A DNA stretch of 64,000 bases, taken from Dipteris shenzhenensis (Eukaryota; Polypodiophyta; Polypodiopsida; Gleicheniales). Every line of letters starts with the position of its first letter. Positions within the stretch are counted from its first letter, which is position 1. The notes below the pieces were generated by a model. It made no database searches, was not told the DNA's origin, and was given only the letters and a program-made list of their open reading frames with translations. Positions 32,401 to 44,318 of the stretch are shown piece after piece. A program made the position numbers and the translations under genes. The DNA lies in assembly GCA_047967505.1 (NCBI GenBank), contig CM106541.1; one strand, given 5' to 3'.

Positions 32401-35400
32401 CAGCCTCGATGCTGAAAAGGCAAGGGTCGGGAATCGATGCTTGGAATGGAGAGTATCCCTGGAACCCCAAGAGGGATGGTACTTGTATGACTGCCATATT
32501 GCTTGTTGTGTTGTGATGCCAGTTTTCTCATGGGAAACAAGTTGTTATATCAAGATATGTGCGACCCATAGGGTGAGAGACTATTGGTCATGGCAATCCT
32601 GGATAGAAGAGAAAGGTTGTGTATGCTTTCTTTTTCTGCTTTGAGCAGATAGTTAACTTTTTGGGCACTAGTGACGGCTATGGGGAGCTGTGTGGCTAAG
32701 TGTGGTCACTAGTGACAGTTCCGGGCTGTGTGCAAGCTTCTTGGACTAGGGATGGAGACCTACTGTCACGAGTGGTAAGAGCAATGAACAGTAAAGGCTA
32801 TGCAGGGTATGTGGATGCCGAATAGGATGTGGATGTAAGAAGGAATGTATCCTTTTTGTAGTCTGGAATTCTGGGTCTCTCACTTAATTAAAGAAATGCC
32901 AAAAGGGGCGCCAAGGTTTGGGTCCAATCTGTGTCTTTGTCTTTGTGCAGGGGCACTCTAGCTCCCAATTTGTTAATTGTGTATTTGCTGAGTACTTGCT
33001 GTGAATAATACTTGCTGGTTATTTGTAGTTTACTATCCTTTGATTTGTTGAAGGCCGGTTTCACTCCCATTCATAGGAGGGACTCGTTCTCAATTCCCCC
33101 CTCCTCCCCTTTTTCTTTGCATAAAAAGGAACCTTCTATTAATGCTTGAAAACACACCCTTCAGGTTAGCTTCCAATGGAGCTGCTGAAGGTGAATACAT
33201 CCCCCCTCCTTCCCTTGAGTTGGACCATGGTGAGTTGGCAAAACAAATAATACTTCGCTAGGGAGTTGCAGAGAGCTGTGGTAGGATAGGGAGTGGATTT
33301 CCTCTTGATTTAGGCGTACATGTTCTCATCAACATATATTAGATGCTGACGTCTTCTCCCAAGGAGGGGCCTACAAGTTTGGCCTCTTGCAGTAGGCAAG
33401 AGTAGCGGGGTCTGTATTTCAGCTCCAAGACGAGTTTATTGCAGGGCCAGCAATAATGGATGGGCAACTTCAAGATTGGGATCCTGAACGTGTAAGCCCA
33501 TGCTTGTAGACAGCAATGCCTTGTTTTCTGGAGGTGACTTATTGAGAGTCTCCCAGACGTGGACTCTTGGGTTGTCGGAGGTGACCTCAACAACCTAGAG
33601 TTTCAGGAGAAAAGCAAGGTCGAGCCTCCTTCTCAGGGGTCGCGTGGGAGCAATTCATCTTCGCGATCGGTGATTGCGATTTGTGGAGAGTGCTGGAGTT
33701 GTCTAGACTTCTTGGCAACCTTCACTTCTGCTTGCTCTAGTATTCTAGCTACAATATTCTGCACTTGCGGCTCTAGATTATGGCCTAAGTGATGGAGATT
33801 CATAGGTCTAGGCTCAACATGGTCTGATACATCAACACATTGGGCCCAGTCAAAACACTTTAAACCACATGAACATATGAGAGGGGTCCTGGTAAGTGGA
33901 GAGTGCATCGCCATGTGAAATGTGGCATAGCCACCTATAATAAACCAATGACATAGTCCCACATGGCACTAATCCCTGCCATCCTTGACGTATGTATCAA
34001 GGGACATTGCATCATGTAGCCCCTTAAAATTAGTGAATGATGCTATAACATGACCCTTTAGACCCTAAGGCCTACCTATTACTCTTGGAAGTTTTAATAA
34101 CCGTACCCACTAACTACCCCAAGGATAATTCAATGGAGTAAATTCATTGTCTGTTACTCATTTTCCAAACAGATATACTTACAATTTTTATCGATACTTG
34201 CATCAAGAGAGAAAATATCAATTGATAGGTCCACATAAGAGATCAAGGTTTCAATCTCATAAAAAACTAGTACTGTATGTAACTTTGTGCAGCATCGGTT
34301 CAAATAACAACAAACATACATAGCTGCATCACCTTAAATAGCAGACCCTTATGAGAACAAATTATGCTATCTATTTCTCAGTTGAACCGTGGAAGCATCA
34401 AGTGAAGTTTGAAACACTCAAATTATCTTTGTGTTAGATTTATGCTCAACTTGGACACAAGCTTGGTCAAGTGCATTTTTGATGGCTAACGTCCCAAAAC
34501 CTACCTCGCAAGAATTTACCAGTTCTGTGACTGTGTTAAGAGATGTTATAATCTCCATAGCCTTATGAGTACCTGGAATACCAGTGTTTCCCTCCCCCCC
34601 CCTTTTTCACAGATCTTCTTGAAAACGTGATGAATGCTTGGTGGTATAACTTGTAACTTCAGGAGAAACCTTCCTTAAGACTTCACCAAGCACGTGTACT
34701 CTGGTGCAGTTTTGTTTGAAGTTTAACATACATTTTGGTGGGCATTGAAATTTTTATTATAAATGAGAAGCAATAAATGTTTCTGCCTTTTTTCTGTCCT
34801 AAATCTATGACACAAACTTGCATAGTCCAATATTATTGTATGGACGCGTATTTGTGAACTTGTGCTTCTGGTCATCTTGTAAAATTGTTTTGTGCATGAG
34901 AGCAGCATGTACAAAGCTTATATAACAGGTATAGTGATGCTTTTTGCAGCCTGTATCATGGTTAAGTTTGGGGCTTTTGATTGCGACTGGGGGCGGATTG
35001 ATCTTTCATTTTGATCAGGAGAAGAAGCGTCGCATTGAAGGTAGTGGTTGAAAGATTGCAAACCTCTTGAGCTGCAATCATGTGCGGAATTTCCTCTCGG
35101 TGTCTTTAAACTGCTAGAGCAGATATTATGAATGTGCTATTCCAGAATGCTTTTGTATGAGATTTCTCTGTTTAGTAATAATTCATCATATTTGTTTTTG
35201 GGTAAACAATCGAACCAAAGTATGTTCCTAGCAAAACCTAGGATCTCAAAGATTTGGTTCAGATTTCAGAAAATGGTAGTTTCAAACTTTATTTAAATCT
35301 TTAGTATGATATTGAAAGACTACAATACCACATTTATGTCCGTCATTCATTGATTTTGTAGTCATGATAATGTTTGTTTGCCCAATATGTAAAATTCATT

Positions 35401-38400
35401 CAAGTTATTGTGGGTCTATTGGTTTATATCAAAGGGACTTCTATTGGGTATGAAGGAAAGTCCTAGAGCAAAGCTCAAGGGAAAAGTACATCCTGCAAGC
35501 ATGAGAAAACAAGCTCCAAACAGGGCAAAATCAAGCTTCCATTAAATAACTAAAGAAAATCCAAGGTGGATGCTGAAAGTTCCATCTCAACTCTATGGGG
35601 GACTCCGAGAAAAACGGTGAGCAGCTCCATTCTCTGAAGAAAACAGTCCTTCTGGAAGAGGCTGCTTGTGAAGACCCCTATATACTCCCCCAAACGGCCA
35701 TCAAAGTGTGCACCGTGTCTATCCAAAATATTGGCCAATATGTGTGTAGGACGGACCTTTGTGTATCTGGATCTTCAAATATGCCACGCTGCTATGCTTG
35801 CGAGAATCTCCCATGAAGAATCCATAGAGGCATGTGCAGGTCTGTGCGCACAGCCAAGAATGTCATCCAATGAACATGACTTAACCAAATGTTGTCGAAC
35901 CGAAATAGCTCAGAAGGAATCATGTCTCTCATAAAACACCTGAGACCCTGATATTGAGCCCCAGGTCATAAAGAAGGTTTCGATATGATCCTCGCCTGTC
36001 TGCAGTCCCATAAGCAATGCTGATAGGCTCCTCAGCAGAACGGCAATAAATACATATGGAGTCACCAGTAGTTCACTGCAACCCCTCCGTGCATAGAAAG
36101 CCAAAAAAAAAAACATTTATCTATTCCTGAGGGATTTTAGAGTCTCTTCCAAAATGACTTTTGCAACTAACAGAAATCTGGCATAAAAGTCCATACCAAT
36201 CCGAATCGCAATATTAGGATCTGTCTGCAAAGCCCTGTCAGAGTCAATAAGCTAACATACACTCCCTCTACCATGTCTCGAGCCGAGAGTAGAGAAAAAG
36301 TGATTATTGACTCTTCCTCCCATTTGAATCTAGAAGGATTCTCGTGCATGAAAGGCAAAGTCTGCTCTTTGGTCTAACAAAGTTTGCATATGAGCCCTTG
36401 CTGCAGCAAGGCGCTCTTGAATCCAAGCATCTATACACCTTTTCTGCTCTTCCCTCTGTACGGTTGCTAACTGTCAACGGGGGCCCCTCTCCTGCTTGAG
36501 AATCTCTCCTGGTGTTAGCAATAGTATGGTAAAAATCACTAACACTAGACATAGTTTTTGCAAGATGTGAAAGAGAGGGTACTCCACCATGCAAATGAGA
36601 AACATGTATTTGTTAAGCATCCTCTATGAGGCCTTCCTGTGCATACAATGCATCTGGAAGCCTGATACTAGTAGAGCGGCGCCTCTCATGAGGCTTCAAA
36701 ATTTCATAAAACCACCAAAAAGTGATCAGAGTTGGCAACCGTCGGTGCAATGTGTACTGAACCTCCTATTCAACCAAGCGAACATGAGTTTAATGCGACA
36801 AAGTGTGAAAGGCATTATTGTGCAAGTATCTTTGGCATTGTACTGAAAGAGAAAGGCATCCCAAGCTGCTCTCTCCACTGAATGAATGCCACCTTCTCTT
36901 TTCCGTTTTTGACTAAAGGCAACTCCACCATGTAAAGTCACCTCCAACAATTCACAACTCTGCAATGGGGGCCCAAGAAAGAAGTTCCTCTCAGAAGAGG
37001 ACACGGTCCCCTCTGTTGTTGGAGACATAGAGGTTAATAAGACCAACCTTATGTTCACCAATCAACAAAATGATCCACTGTGCTCTAGGGCATAATGGTA
37101 CCATATCCTACCACCAAGGGAAGAAAAGAGTCTGATATGAATTGCATGTTCACCAAGGCTGAAATGCACGTTTCCCCCCTGGTGCCCAAACCAGGAGACC
37201 AAAAAGTATGACTTGAAAGTAATTTACCTGACTCAAATAATCCCTAGAGGCTAGCATCCAATTTGTGCTCTTGAAAGTAAAAGATATAAATGGGACCACC
37301 AATGACACATCCCAGCACTCCTGAAACCCCTGATCTGCAAAACAACCACACACAACATCAGATCTGAGCAGGCTGCTCACCACCCAACTGTGACATCTAC
37401 GGGATGTGATCCTGAATCAGAAGATGTCCCCTCCGAGCCACGAGCTGAGCTACTGGCACGAACTCCCAATCAGATCCAAACCAGCCTGGTGTCCCATACC
37501 ACCAAGTGGCGCTGTGAAGCCTTGGATCTGCCACTGGGCCTTGGGCTACGCTAAGATGCAGGCGCGCATCCGCGTCTCAATCCAGGATCAGACCTAGCAC
37601 CTGGGAACGAGACTTGCTCCGAACTGCACACTGAGAACTGAACCCCCTGGGCCTCTTTTATAGACTCGGGCCCCGGCGCCAAAAATAGCGAAGACCTATA
37701 AATAGTTCGTACCCTTGCCACTCAACCTGAGAATCAAGCCTGCCTAGCTCTAAGCCTCCCCAGGCTAACCTGAGCTAGTTCTGTGTACCTAGTACATGTC
37801 AGATACCAATCCGTGCACATGACATACTCCCCCTCCTCTAAGAACTCACTTTTGAGTTCGCTAAGAAATCTGGAAATGTTCTTTGGAGGTTTTGTAATGT
37901 CTCCCATGTTGCATCCTCCTCAACACGATCCTTCCACTTGATCTTGTATTCCGTGATAGTACGATTACGAATCTGTCTTTCACGAAATTCAAGAATAGAT
38001 TCAGGTTCGTGAGGAATAAAAGTCAAATCTGTAACTTCTATAATCTCATGAGGAGAAACAAGTTGATCATCTGCACCCAATACTTCTTTCAGTCTACTGA
38101 CATGAAAGACTGGATGTACTTTAACATCAGGAGGCAATTCTAGTCGATATGCAACTAGTCCAATTCTTTTAATGACCTTGAATGGGCCACAGTATCTGGG
38201 GGATAATTTTGGAACCAAACCAGTACTTAGGCTCTTGGATTCCTTAGGAATTCGCAAATATACCATCGTTCCTTCAGAGAACTCTCTAGGTGAACGATGT
38301 CTATTAGCATAAAATCTGTCCCGATCTTGGGCACTTCTAATAGACTCCTTGGCAAACTGCAACATTTCCTGCATATCTAGCAAGAAGTTCTTAGCAGCGT

Positions 38401-41400
38401 CATTTTGAATCCCTTTTAATCCAACCATAACTGGTGACTTAGGTTGAAACCCGTACATAAGCATAAAAGGACTGTAACCTCTACTAGAATGCTTTGCACT
38501 ATTGTAAGCAAATTCAATCATAGGTAGATAATCTTCCCATGAAGACTGTCTCTTGGATACATATGCCCGAAGCATGTCTTCAACCAACTGGTTGACCTTC
38601 TCTGTACTGCCATTGGATTGTGCATGATCCGAGGAACTCATACTGAGAGTAGTTTCCAACTTCTCAAAAACAAGTGTCCAAAAGTTACTTGTAAACTTTG
38701 AGTCCCTGTCACTGACTATGTCAGATGGCAAACCATACAGCTTGAACAAGTGGTCCACAAACTCGTGAGCCAACTGAACAGCTGAAATAGTTGTTCTTGT
38801 AGGTAAGAATCTAGCCATTTTTGTCAAACGGTCGACTATGACCAAATAGAGTCATGACCCTTGCGCATTCGAGGCAAACCAGTAATAAAATCCATGGAAA
38901 TACTTTCCCATTTATTACCTGGAATCTGTGAAGGCTGTAATAAGCCCGCGCTTCTAAGGCGTTCAGCCTTAGTAACCTGACAAACCCGGCAACCTACTAC
39001 ATAGTTTTCTATAAATGCACGCATCTTAGGCCAATAAAAGGGATGCTTCACAAGAGACAGAGTCCTATGTATACCTGGATGTCCCGCACTAGGAGCATCA
39101 TGACACTCCCAGAGAATCTTGGATTTAAGGTCCAGAACATCAGGCACACAAATCTTTTCATTCCGGAACAGCAAGCCGTTCCTAATCATCCACTGACCTC
39201 CCGCCGCGTGTATCCTAGGTGGCACAATCCCTGAGTCCTGGTCAACCATGGAGCTCCCATCCTGGACTCTCTGCCAATAAGAACTGAAATGACTATCAAT
39301 TGCGTATAGCCCTCTCAAGGATTGAAATAGGTCTGAGGATATTTCCGTAAATGACAAAGCATTTACAAACTTAACTCGACTTAAGGCATCCGCCACACTA
39401 TTCAACGAACCCTTACGATAACGTATTTCGAAATCAAAATCCTGCATTAATTCTGCCCATCTAGCTTTCCTTCCTCTCAATTCTGAGCCATCACACACAT
39501 ACTTAATTGACTGATGATCAGTCAATACAAGGAACTTTGAACCATACATCCACATTGCTGAATGCCACCTAAGAAGCCCGTATTGATGCCACATCAGTGC
39601 TGTATTGTACAGTGCCATGTGTCCCATGGCCCATATCAGCACCTCTTTGGGTGTTGTGCATGTGGCCAAGATGCCACATAATCATCTTGGGTGGCTCTGC
39701 ATCCTTAGAGATGTCTTGGACAGCCTTACACATGCAGCTCATCTCATCAGGATGATGGATGGCTGCATACTCATGCTCATGCATCTCAACTTCACCTAAA
39801 CTACATGCTCATGGCTTCTGGGGGTCTTATAGAAACAAAAAACTTATGTCACTGAATCGGCACTTCAAAACTTTTCTAAATGCTTTGAGGTGTTTCATTG
39901 CCAAAGAATCATGATCTGCTACCAAATCGCTAAGTCTCAGTTCGAGCTTTCTATCTCAAGTTTCAGCCCACAAGCATGCTTTTCTGCATGTTTCTGTTTC
40001 TTACACTTCTGCATTTCCATGGCCAATGGGATATAAGGTGTGTATCTAGCATCTTTTTACTGTACTTGAAAGAAACTTCAATTTTTTAAAACTTCAGCCC
40101 TTTTTTGAAACATTTGATTTCTTGAATGCTTTAAGTTTCGAAACGTTTCTGGTGACTATGGATACAGGTGCGCAACTAAAGGCCTTATGACATTGTGGTC
40201 ATTTTGTGGGAAATGGGAAATTGAATGCCAAGATGGCATGTGGTCCCTGACCTTTTTTCCCCACAAAAACAGTGAGCACTCGAGGTCAATGGTTTTGTGG
40301 GGAAAAAGACTTTGTGAAACATCCCAGGGTTGAAAATTACATGAAATCCACATTTTCTCCAAATTATGATACTTAACATGGGGAATTACGATTTCCCATT
40401 TTCCCACCATGTCATTAGAATTTAGGGCTCAAGCTATGGTGAGAGTGGAGCATTGACCTTCAAGACCCTGATGGAATTATTGATGTTTAGCTGTATGGAG
40501 GGGCTGGGCAAACTTGAAGATAGACGTTGCCCATTGGGGCAGCATCCTAGGTTACCTCTTTGACAACAACAGTTGATCAAGAGAAAACCAAGACGTCATA
40601 CCAAGGAAATTTAAGCTGTGAATGAGAGCTTAAAGTACACAAATTCCTGGCTTGGAAAATTCAAAACACATCCTTGTGTGTTAAGATATTTAAAACATAC
40701 CATGTATTTGACTGACTTGAGCAATAAGGCTATCTGCAAATGCTAGCTGTTGCCCTGTCCTCTCACAGAATAAAAAAGTTATTAACCCTGTGCTAGTAAG
40801 CTCGGGCTAAGGATCAATGCCATCTGACTTCTAAGTGCAAATCTTTGATTTGTCAAGCAATGACAACCCACTCCCATTCATTTGTGTAATCAAATAAAGC
40901 AAAAGAGTCTGTTATGAGTTAAGTACGGAAACAACCAACAGAATCACGAGGTGCGTGACTAAGTAATGAGGCTGTAGTACACTTATCAATCAATCAAGTT
41001 GATGAATCAATTTACTCCCACGGTTACATATCTGAGCAACTGAGCAAGTATGAACTTCAGCTCGAAAGAAAATGCTTCAATTGATAGTTTTCAAGAATTC
41101 GTATTCAGTATGACCATAGGACAATGTTTTGAATAGGTATTGGTGGACTTCAACAGACGTATCCTGTAGAACAATGCATAGGACGGAGGAATCTTTTACA
41201 TTTATATTTTGGAAGGCATAGTCTTTGGCTTAACAAAGGCATAACCATTTTCAAATCCTAGTATCTGAGCAGTGGAGCCGATTACCAAACGTGCAAAACT
41301 CCTGTCCATGTAGCGTCTTGTTAGGGTGCACGAGATTCTAATTGGCAGGACAAGGTGGATGGCCGACACTTTATTGCAATGACCAATTATAACAAATCGT

Positions 41401-44318
41401 GCAAGTGATCTGCCCCAGTTGCACCCAAAAGCAAGATCGTCATCAACTTTATGGCTTGGCTTGATTCAGTATTGATTGCATGCAATGCGCTTCTAAGCCC
41501 AATTGGCAATGCCGTTATCTACACATGTATTGGGCAATCTCGGAGTAGTGGTGTCTTATATCACGTATGCTTTTGCATCACTGATTTGAATCAATCATAA
41601 GCCTTTTCATCAGCGGTTTCTTCATCACAAGCCTCTTCAACTTCATTTGCCTCATCTCTTGGTCAGTTATTGCATCACTGGTAAGTGAACAGCTCTCCTC
41701 AAATTCTATAGGGTTCTTTTTTAAGCCCAAGTGGCAATGTTTTATGCAGGGATTAAAGTAATGAAATTACTTAAGGGAGTATTGAATGCTGAGCTGCAGA
41801 CCTTCAGCTGTCATCAGTAATATGCATTGACGATCCCAGCAGTGATGGTTGTCAGCTACATATCTATTGCTCTCAGCACTATGCCGTTATCCACGCATGC
41901 ATATTGTGTATGCTTTTTCACCACTGATTAAATCAATCATAAGCCTTTTCACCAGCAATTTTGTCATCGCAAGCCTCTTTGTCATGATTTCCCTCATCTC
42001 AAGCTGCTTGGTCAGCTATTGGATCACCGATAAGTCAACAGTTCTGCTCAAATTCATAGATTTCTACAGGGGCTCCATTGTAATAATTAGGCATCTCACA
42101 CAACTGAGGGATTCATGTCTGTGATTCTTGGAACATGGTCAATGTAGTATAGGGTGTACATTTTAGCTTCCATTTCCATGCATATGCATTCTTGAAGTCT
42201 TTCTACATGTTGGCAAATATGGGACCAATCCTGTGGGTCTTTTCTTGCATGAGAGGTCTCATTTTCTGCTTTCCTGAGGCTTTTCATAAAGCAGTTGGGA
42301 TTTATGTTATGCGACAATGTATCATGTTTAGCTAGGAGACAGTTTCATGATGTTAGATAATGACAACCTTTCTATCATCACTTTCTTGGTTTCTAAGAGA
42401 ATATCTTGACCAAGTTTGGAGTAGAGGATAGCTTTGTGCCTTGGTTGTTTTCAAAGCCCACTCTATTGAAGAATCCCTGTTCAAATTTTGAAATAGACAG
42501 AATTTGACTGATTTGGATAGTTATTTGAGACTTATTGTATGTTTTCTCCATTTATTTCTGCTTCAAAATATTACGCACATGCACAGGCGCACGCGCACGC
42601 GCACACGCACATGCACATGCACATGCACATGCACGCACGTATGCACGTGCGTGCACACACATGCATGCATTTGCATTTTCACTTGTATGCGCATGTGGAT
42701 GCGTGTGTTGATATGGATGCCTGTGAGCATCTGTACAGGGATTGATGTTTACCTGCCATTGTATGGAGCAGATTTTCGACAGCGCCAGACAGAAGCTAAG
42801 ACCGGCCCTGCAGTAGGAAAAGCAGCTATTGGAGGCCCATTCAAGCTTATCAATCATGATGGGAAGGAGGTCACTGATAATGATTTTAAGGGCAAATGGA
42901 ATCTTTTGTACTTCGGATTTACACATTGTCCGGACATATGCCCAGATGAGTTGCAAAAAATGGTCGAGGCCATAGATGTCATAGGTACAGCTTGGTTCCC
43001 AAACACCCAAGTCCAGTGTATATTATCTGTACCTCCTTATTTATAACTCAGGATCTCTAAGTTTTCCACTGTTTAGTTGCCTTTGTTGAAAATTTTCTGA
43101 ACACTTGCATGCAGGCAGTCTTTTTCCGTCTAGAAAGTGGCTGGTCTGATTTGTGTAGCTAGAACAACTACCTTTGGAATGTCAGCATGTAAGTTATCAG
43201 TTTTTCCAAACTGCATATAGGTTAGAGTGTGAATCTGGAGCTTACAAGCATGTATCAAGAATGGGAACTCCATTTAAATCATGGATGCTATTATGTTAAG
43301 AAAGCACAGATGTACTCATGATTGTTGACCATGCGAGCTTTACAAATTCTAGTGTGTGAGCTCTGTACTTCAAGTGTTGCTACTTTATAATTGTTTATCA
43401 GAACCAAAAACAGACTCATCATGAGGGATTTCATAGACGTGTTGATAGTTAGTTTTATCATGGGTGACATGCATTGCAATTTGCATTCACCTATTCAGAG
43501 GATAGAATGTGGAAACTGGCATCATCAGTTCTTTGTTGTTGATTTGCAGAAAAGAGGGAAGGCTTAAGCATAACACCAGTATTTATCTCTGTTGATCCAG
43601 AACGGGACAACGTTGAGCAGCTTCGAGAGTATGTCAAAGGTTTGTTGGCAGGATCACATATTGGAAATGAAGTTAAGGCTCTAGATCGGATGAATACTAT
43701 GCATCATTTCCCGATCATGCACAATATTTATTGATGCCTAAAAGATTTCGATTGCTAACTGTGCAGAACATTTGAGTTTCTTAGAAATTCTACCTTGATC
43801 CTTTTTCTCTGGCCATTAGAGGCTCTAGTGGAAAAGCCTCCTTATGCTTTCTCTGGTTTATAGTTTAGTTTGGTGCTTGATAATACTTCTTAACATATAT
43901 TGTCCATGTTTTGCAGAATTCCATCCCAAGCTGGTGGGGCTGACAGGTGATGTGAACGACATCAGGCAGGTGGCCCGGGAGTATCGTGTCTACTACATGA
44001 AAACTGGGGAGGAAGGATCAGACTATCTAGTTGATCATTCAATAATAATGTGCGTCTATTGTGTGGGAAAGCTTCTTGTTATCCTTGAATTGCTGCAAAT
44101 TCCTTGAAATACACAAGGGATGCTGTTGTAATAGATGCATATTTGCACCTTTCAATGGAGGGATTTTAATGAATCTCTTAATTCATGTCTCTGTCTTTTC
44201 TGTCTGCAGGTATTTGATGGATCCGCAGATGGAATTTGTGAAGTTTTTTGGTAAAAACTATGATGTAAACGGTCTAGCTAATGGTATTATAGGCGAAATA
44301 AAAAGATACAAAAAATAG
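29299..44318 (+). CDS. HCC1: SCO1/HCC1-type mitochondrial copper chaperone, six coding exons, TE-filled introns
   Basis: SCO proteins sit in the mitochondrial inner membrane and deliver copper to the CuA site of cytochrome c oxidase subunit 2. I join 29299-29463, 34950-35040, 42772-42984, 43550-43639, 43917-44049 and 44210-44318. All borders are GT/AG and the phases match, giving 266 residues and a TAG stop. The order is an Arg/Ser-rich presequence ([17 protein letters not shown]), a Pro/Ser-rich linker, PVSW plus a transmembrane helix ([17 protein letters not shown]), then the thioredoxin-like domain. That domain has [27 protein letters not shown] (CxxxC copper ligands), [33 protein letters not shown] and YLVDHSI (third copper ligand, His). 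Plant homologues are somewhat longer at the N-terminus, so an upstream exon may exist. Introns of 5486 and 7731 bp contain retroelements; the others are 565, 277 and 160 bp. Confidence 0.93.
29464..34949 (+). other. HCC1 intron of 5486 bp
   Basis: It is bounded by GTGAGT and TTTTTGCAG. It contains an LINE fragment at about 33170-33770 and a region (30.6-33.1 kb) of unassigned sequence with many CGTAC words at 31.25-31.70 kb. A C-run near 34599 and AT-rich DNA follow. No other gene is recognised inside. Confidence 0.85.
33170..33770 (+). mobile_element. LINE fragment (endonuclease region) in an HCC1 intron
   Basis: It is the same family as 13.1-16.7 kb. It shares [12 protein letters not shown] near 33205-33240 and, downstream, ILNV near 33479, [12 protein letters not shown] near 33556-33590 and [10 protein letters not shown]. 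It contains only the linker and part of the endonuclease, with stops. Orientation is the same as HCC1. Confidence 0.7.
34950..35040 (+). CDS. HCC1: HCC1 exon with transmembrane helix
   Basis: The acceptor TTTTTGCAG ends at 34949. The exon encodes [29 protein letters not shown] and the first base of the next codon; the donor is GTAGTG at 35041. The 91-nt size leaves phase 1, which fits the next exon start (G then AT gives Asp). PVSW before the helix and the basic KKR after it are family features of SCO proteins. Confidence 0.92.
37303..37824 (-). repeat. Chromovirus 3' LTR inside an HCC1 intron
   Basis: This 522-bp repeat is the inverted relative of 22581-23111. On the - strand it starts TGTCATGTGCACGG after a purine-rich tract (37825-37845) and ends TGTCA. 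It lies directly downstream of the chromodomain-containing Pol end. Confidence 0.8.
37838..39560 (-). pseudogene. Ty3/Gypsy chromovirus Pol C-terminus (RNase H end, integrase, chromodomain)
   Basis: The first frame (39560-38836) holds the RNase H end ([28 protein letters not shown]) and the integrase zinc domain ([27 protein letters not shown]). It then has the first catalytic Asp block, [11 protein letters not shown]. The second frame (38845-37838) holds the rest of the core with [14 protein letters not shown] and NGSTEKVNQ (second Asp and Glu), followed by the C-terminal [11 protein letters not shown] region. It ends in a chromodomain-like segment, [22 protein letters not shown] and [10 protein letters not shown]. 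The two frames overlap by a few bases and differ by one base near 38847, consistent with a single-base loss. RT and everything upstream are absent beyond about 39560. Confidence 0.88.
40188..40414. mobile_element. MITE-like element with TTA target duplication
   Basis: This 227-bp non-coding element has inverted ends TGACATTGTGG and CCACCATGTCA, each with nearby GGGAAATGGGAAAT / ATTTCCCATTTTCCC, and is flanked on both sides by TTA (40185-40187, 40415-40417). A TTA target duplication is typical of PIF/Harbinger MITEs. The left end has an extra 11 bp relative to the right. It encodes no transposase. Confidence 0.65.
42573..42700. repeat. Alternating purine-pyrimidine tract (CACATG/GCACGC) in an HCC1 intron
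   Basis: CACATG, GCGCACGC and CATGCATG units continue for about 125 bp, ending about 70 bp before the exon acceptor at 42771. Such alternating sequence can adopt Z-DNA. The open frames across it (His/Cys/Thr-rich) are artefacts. Confidence 0.85.
42772..42984 (+). CDS. HCC1: HCC1 exon with the CxxxC copper-binding motif
   Basis: The acceptor is GGAGCAG ending at 42771. The exon completes the Asp codon and encodes [20 protein letters not shown], then [20 protein letters not shown] and [20 protein letters not shown]. It ends IDVI plus one base before GTACAG. The two Cys in CPDIC are the copper and redox pair. The upstream open frame through the microsatellite is intronic. Confidence 0.93.
43550..43639 (+). 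CDS. HCC1: HCC1 exon with the ISVDPERD block
   Basis: The acceptor GATTTGCAG ends at 43549 and the donor GTTTGT starts at 43640. The exon is 90 nt and encodes [20 protein letters not shown], then [10 protein letters not shown], in phase 1 at both ends. It has no ATG-initiated open frame of its own, so simple ORF scans miss it. Confidence 0.93.
43917..44049 (+). CDS. HCC1: HCC1 exon with the distal copper-ligand His
   Basis: The acceptor TTTTGCAG ends at 43916. The exon encodes [37 protein letters not shown] and LVDHSII plus two bases. The donor is GTGCGT at 44050. The His in VDHS corresponds to the third copper ligand of the SCO family. Confidence 0.93.
44210..44318 (+). CDS. HCC1: HCC1 terminal coding exon
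   Basis: The acceptor TGTCTGCAG ends at 44209. The exon completes the Met codon and encodes [20 protein letters not shown], then [15 protein letters not shown] and TAG at 44316-44318. The C-terminal lysine-rich ending is typical of plant SCO proteins. Confidence 0.93.

Larger units (their letters stand above)
35041..42771 (+). other. HCC1 intron of 7731 bp
   Basis: It is bounded by GTAGTG and GGAGCAG. It carries a - strand chromovirus fragment with its 3' LTR (37303-39560), a MITE-like element (40188-40414) and an alternating CA/TG/CG tract (42573-42700) close to its 3' end. Two LTR-unlike stretches, 35.4-37.3 kb and 40.4-42.5 kb, show no recognisable coding content. Short - strand frames at 36167-36594 might be Gag-like but lack motifs. 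Confidence 0.85.

Noticed and set aside
36167-36594. Possible Gag or gene on the - strand in an HCC1 intron
   Set aside because: Two short overlapping frames lack a zinc knuckle or other motif; evidence was too weak to call.
42504-42771. Extension of the HCC1 exon upstream through the microsatellite
   Set aside because: The frame is open by chance; the acceptor at 42771 and phase agreement with the exon at 34950-35040 place this part in the intron.
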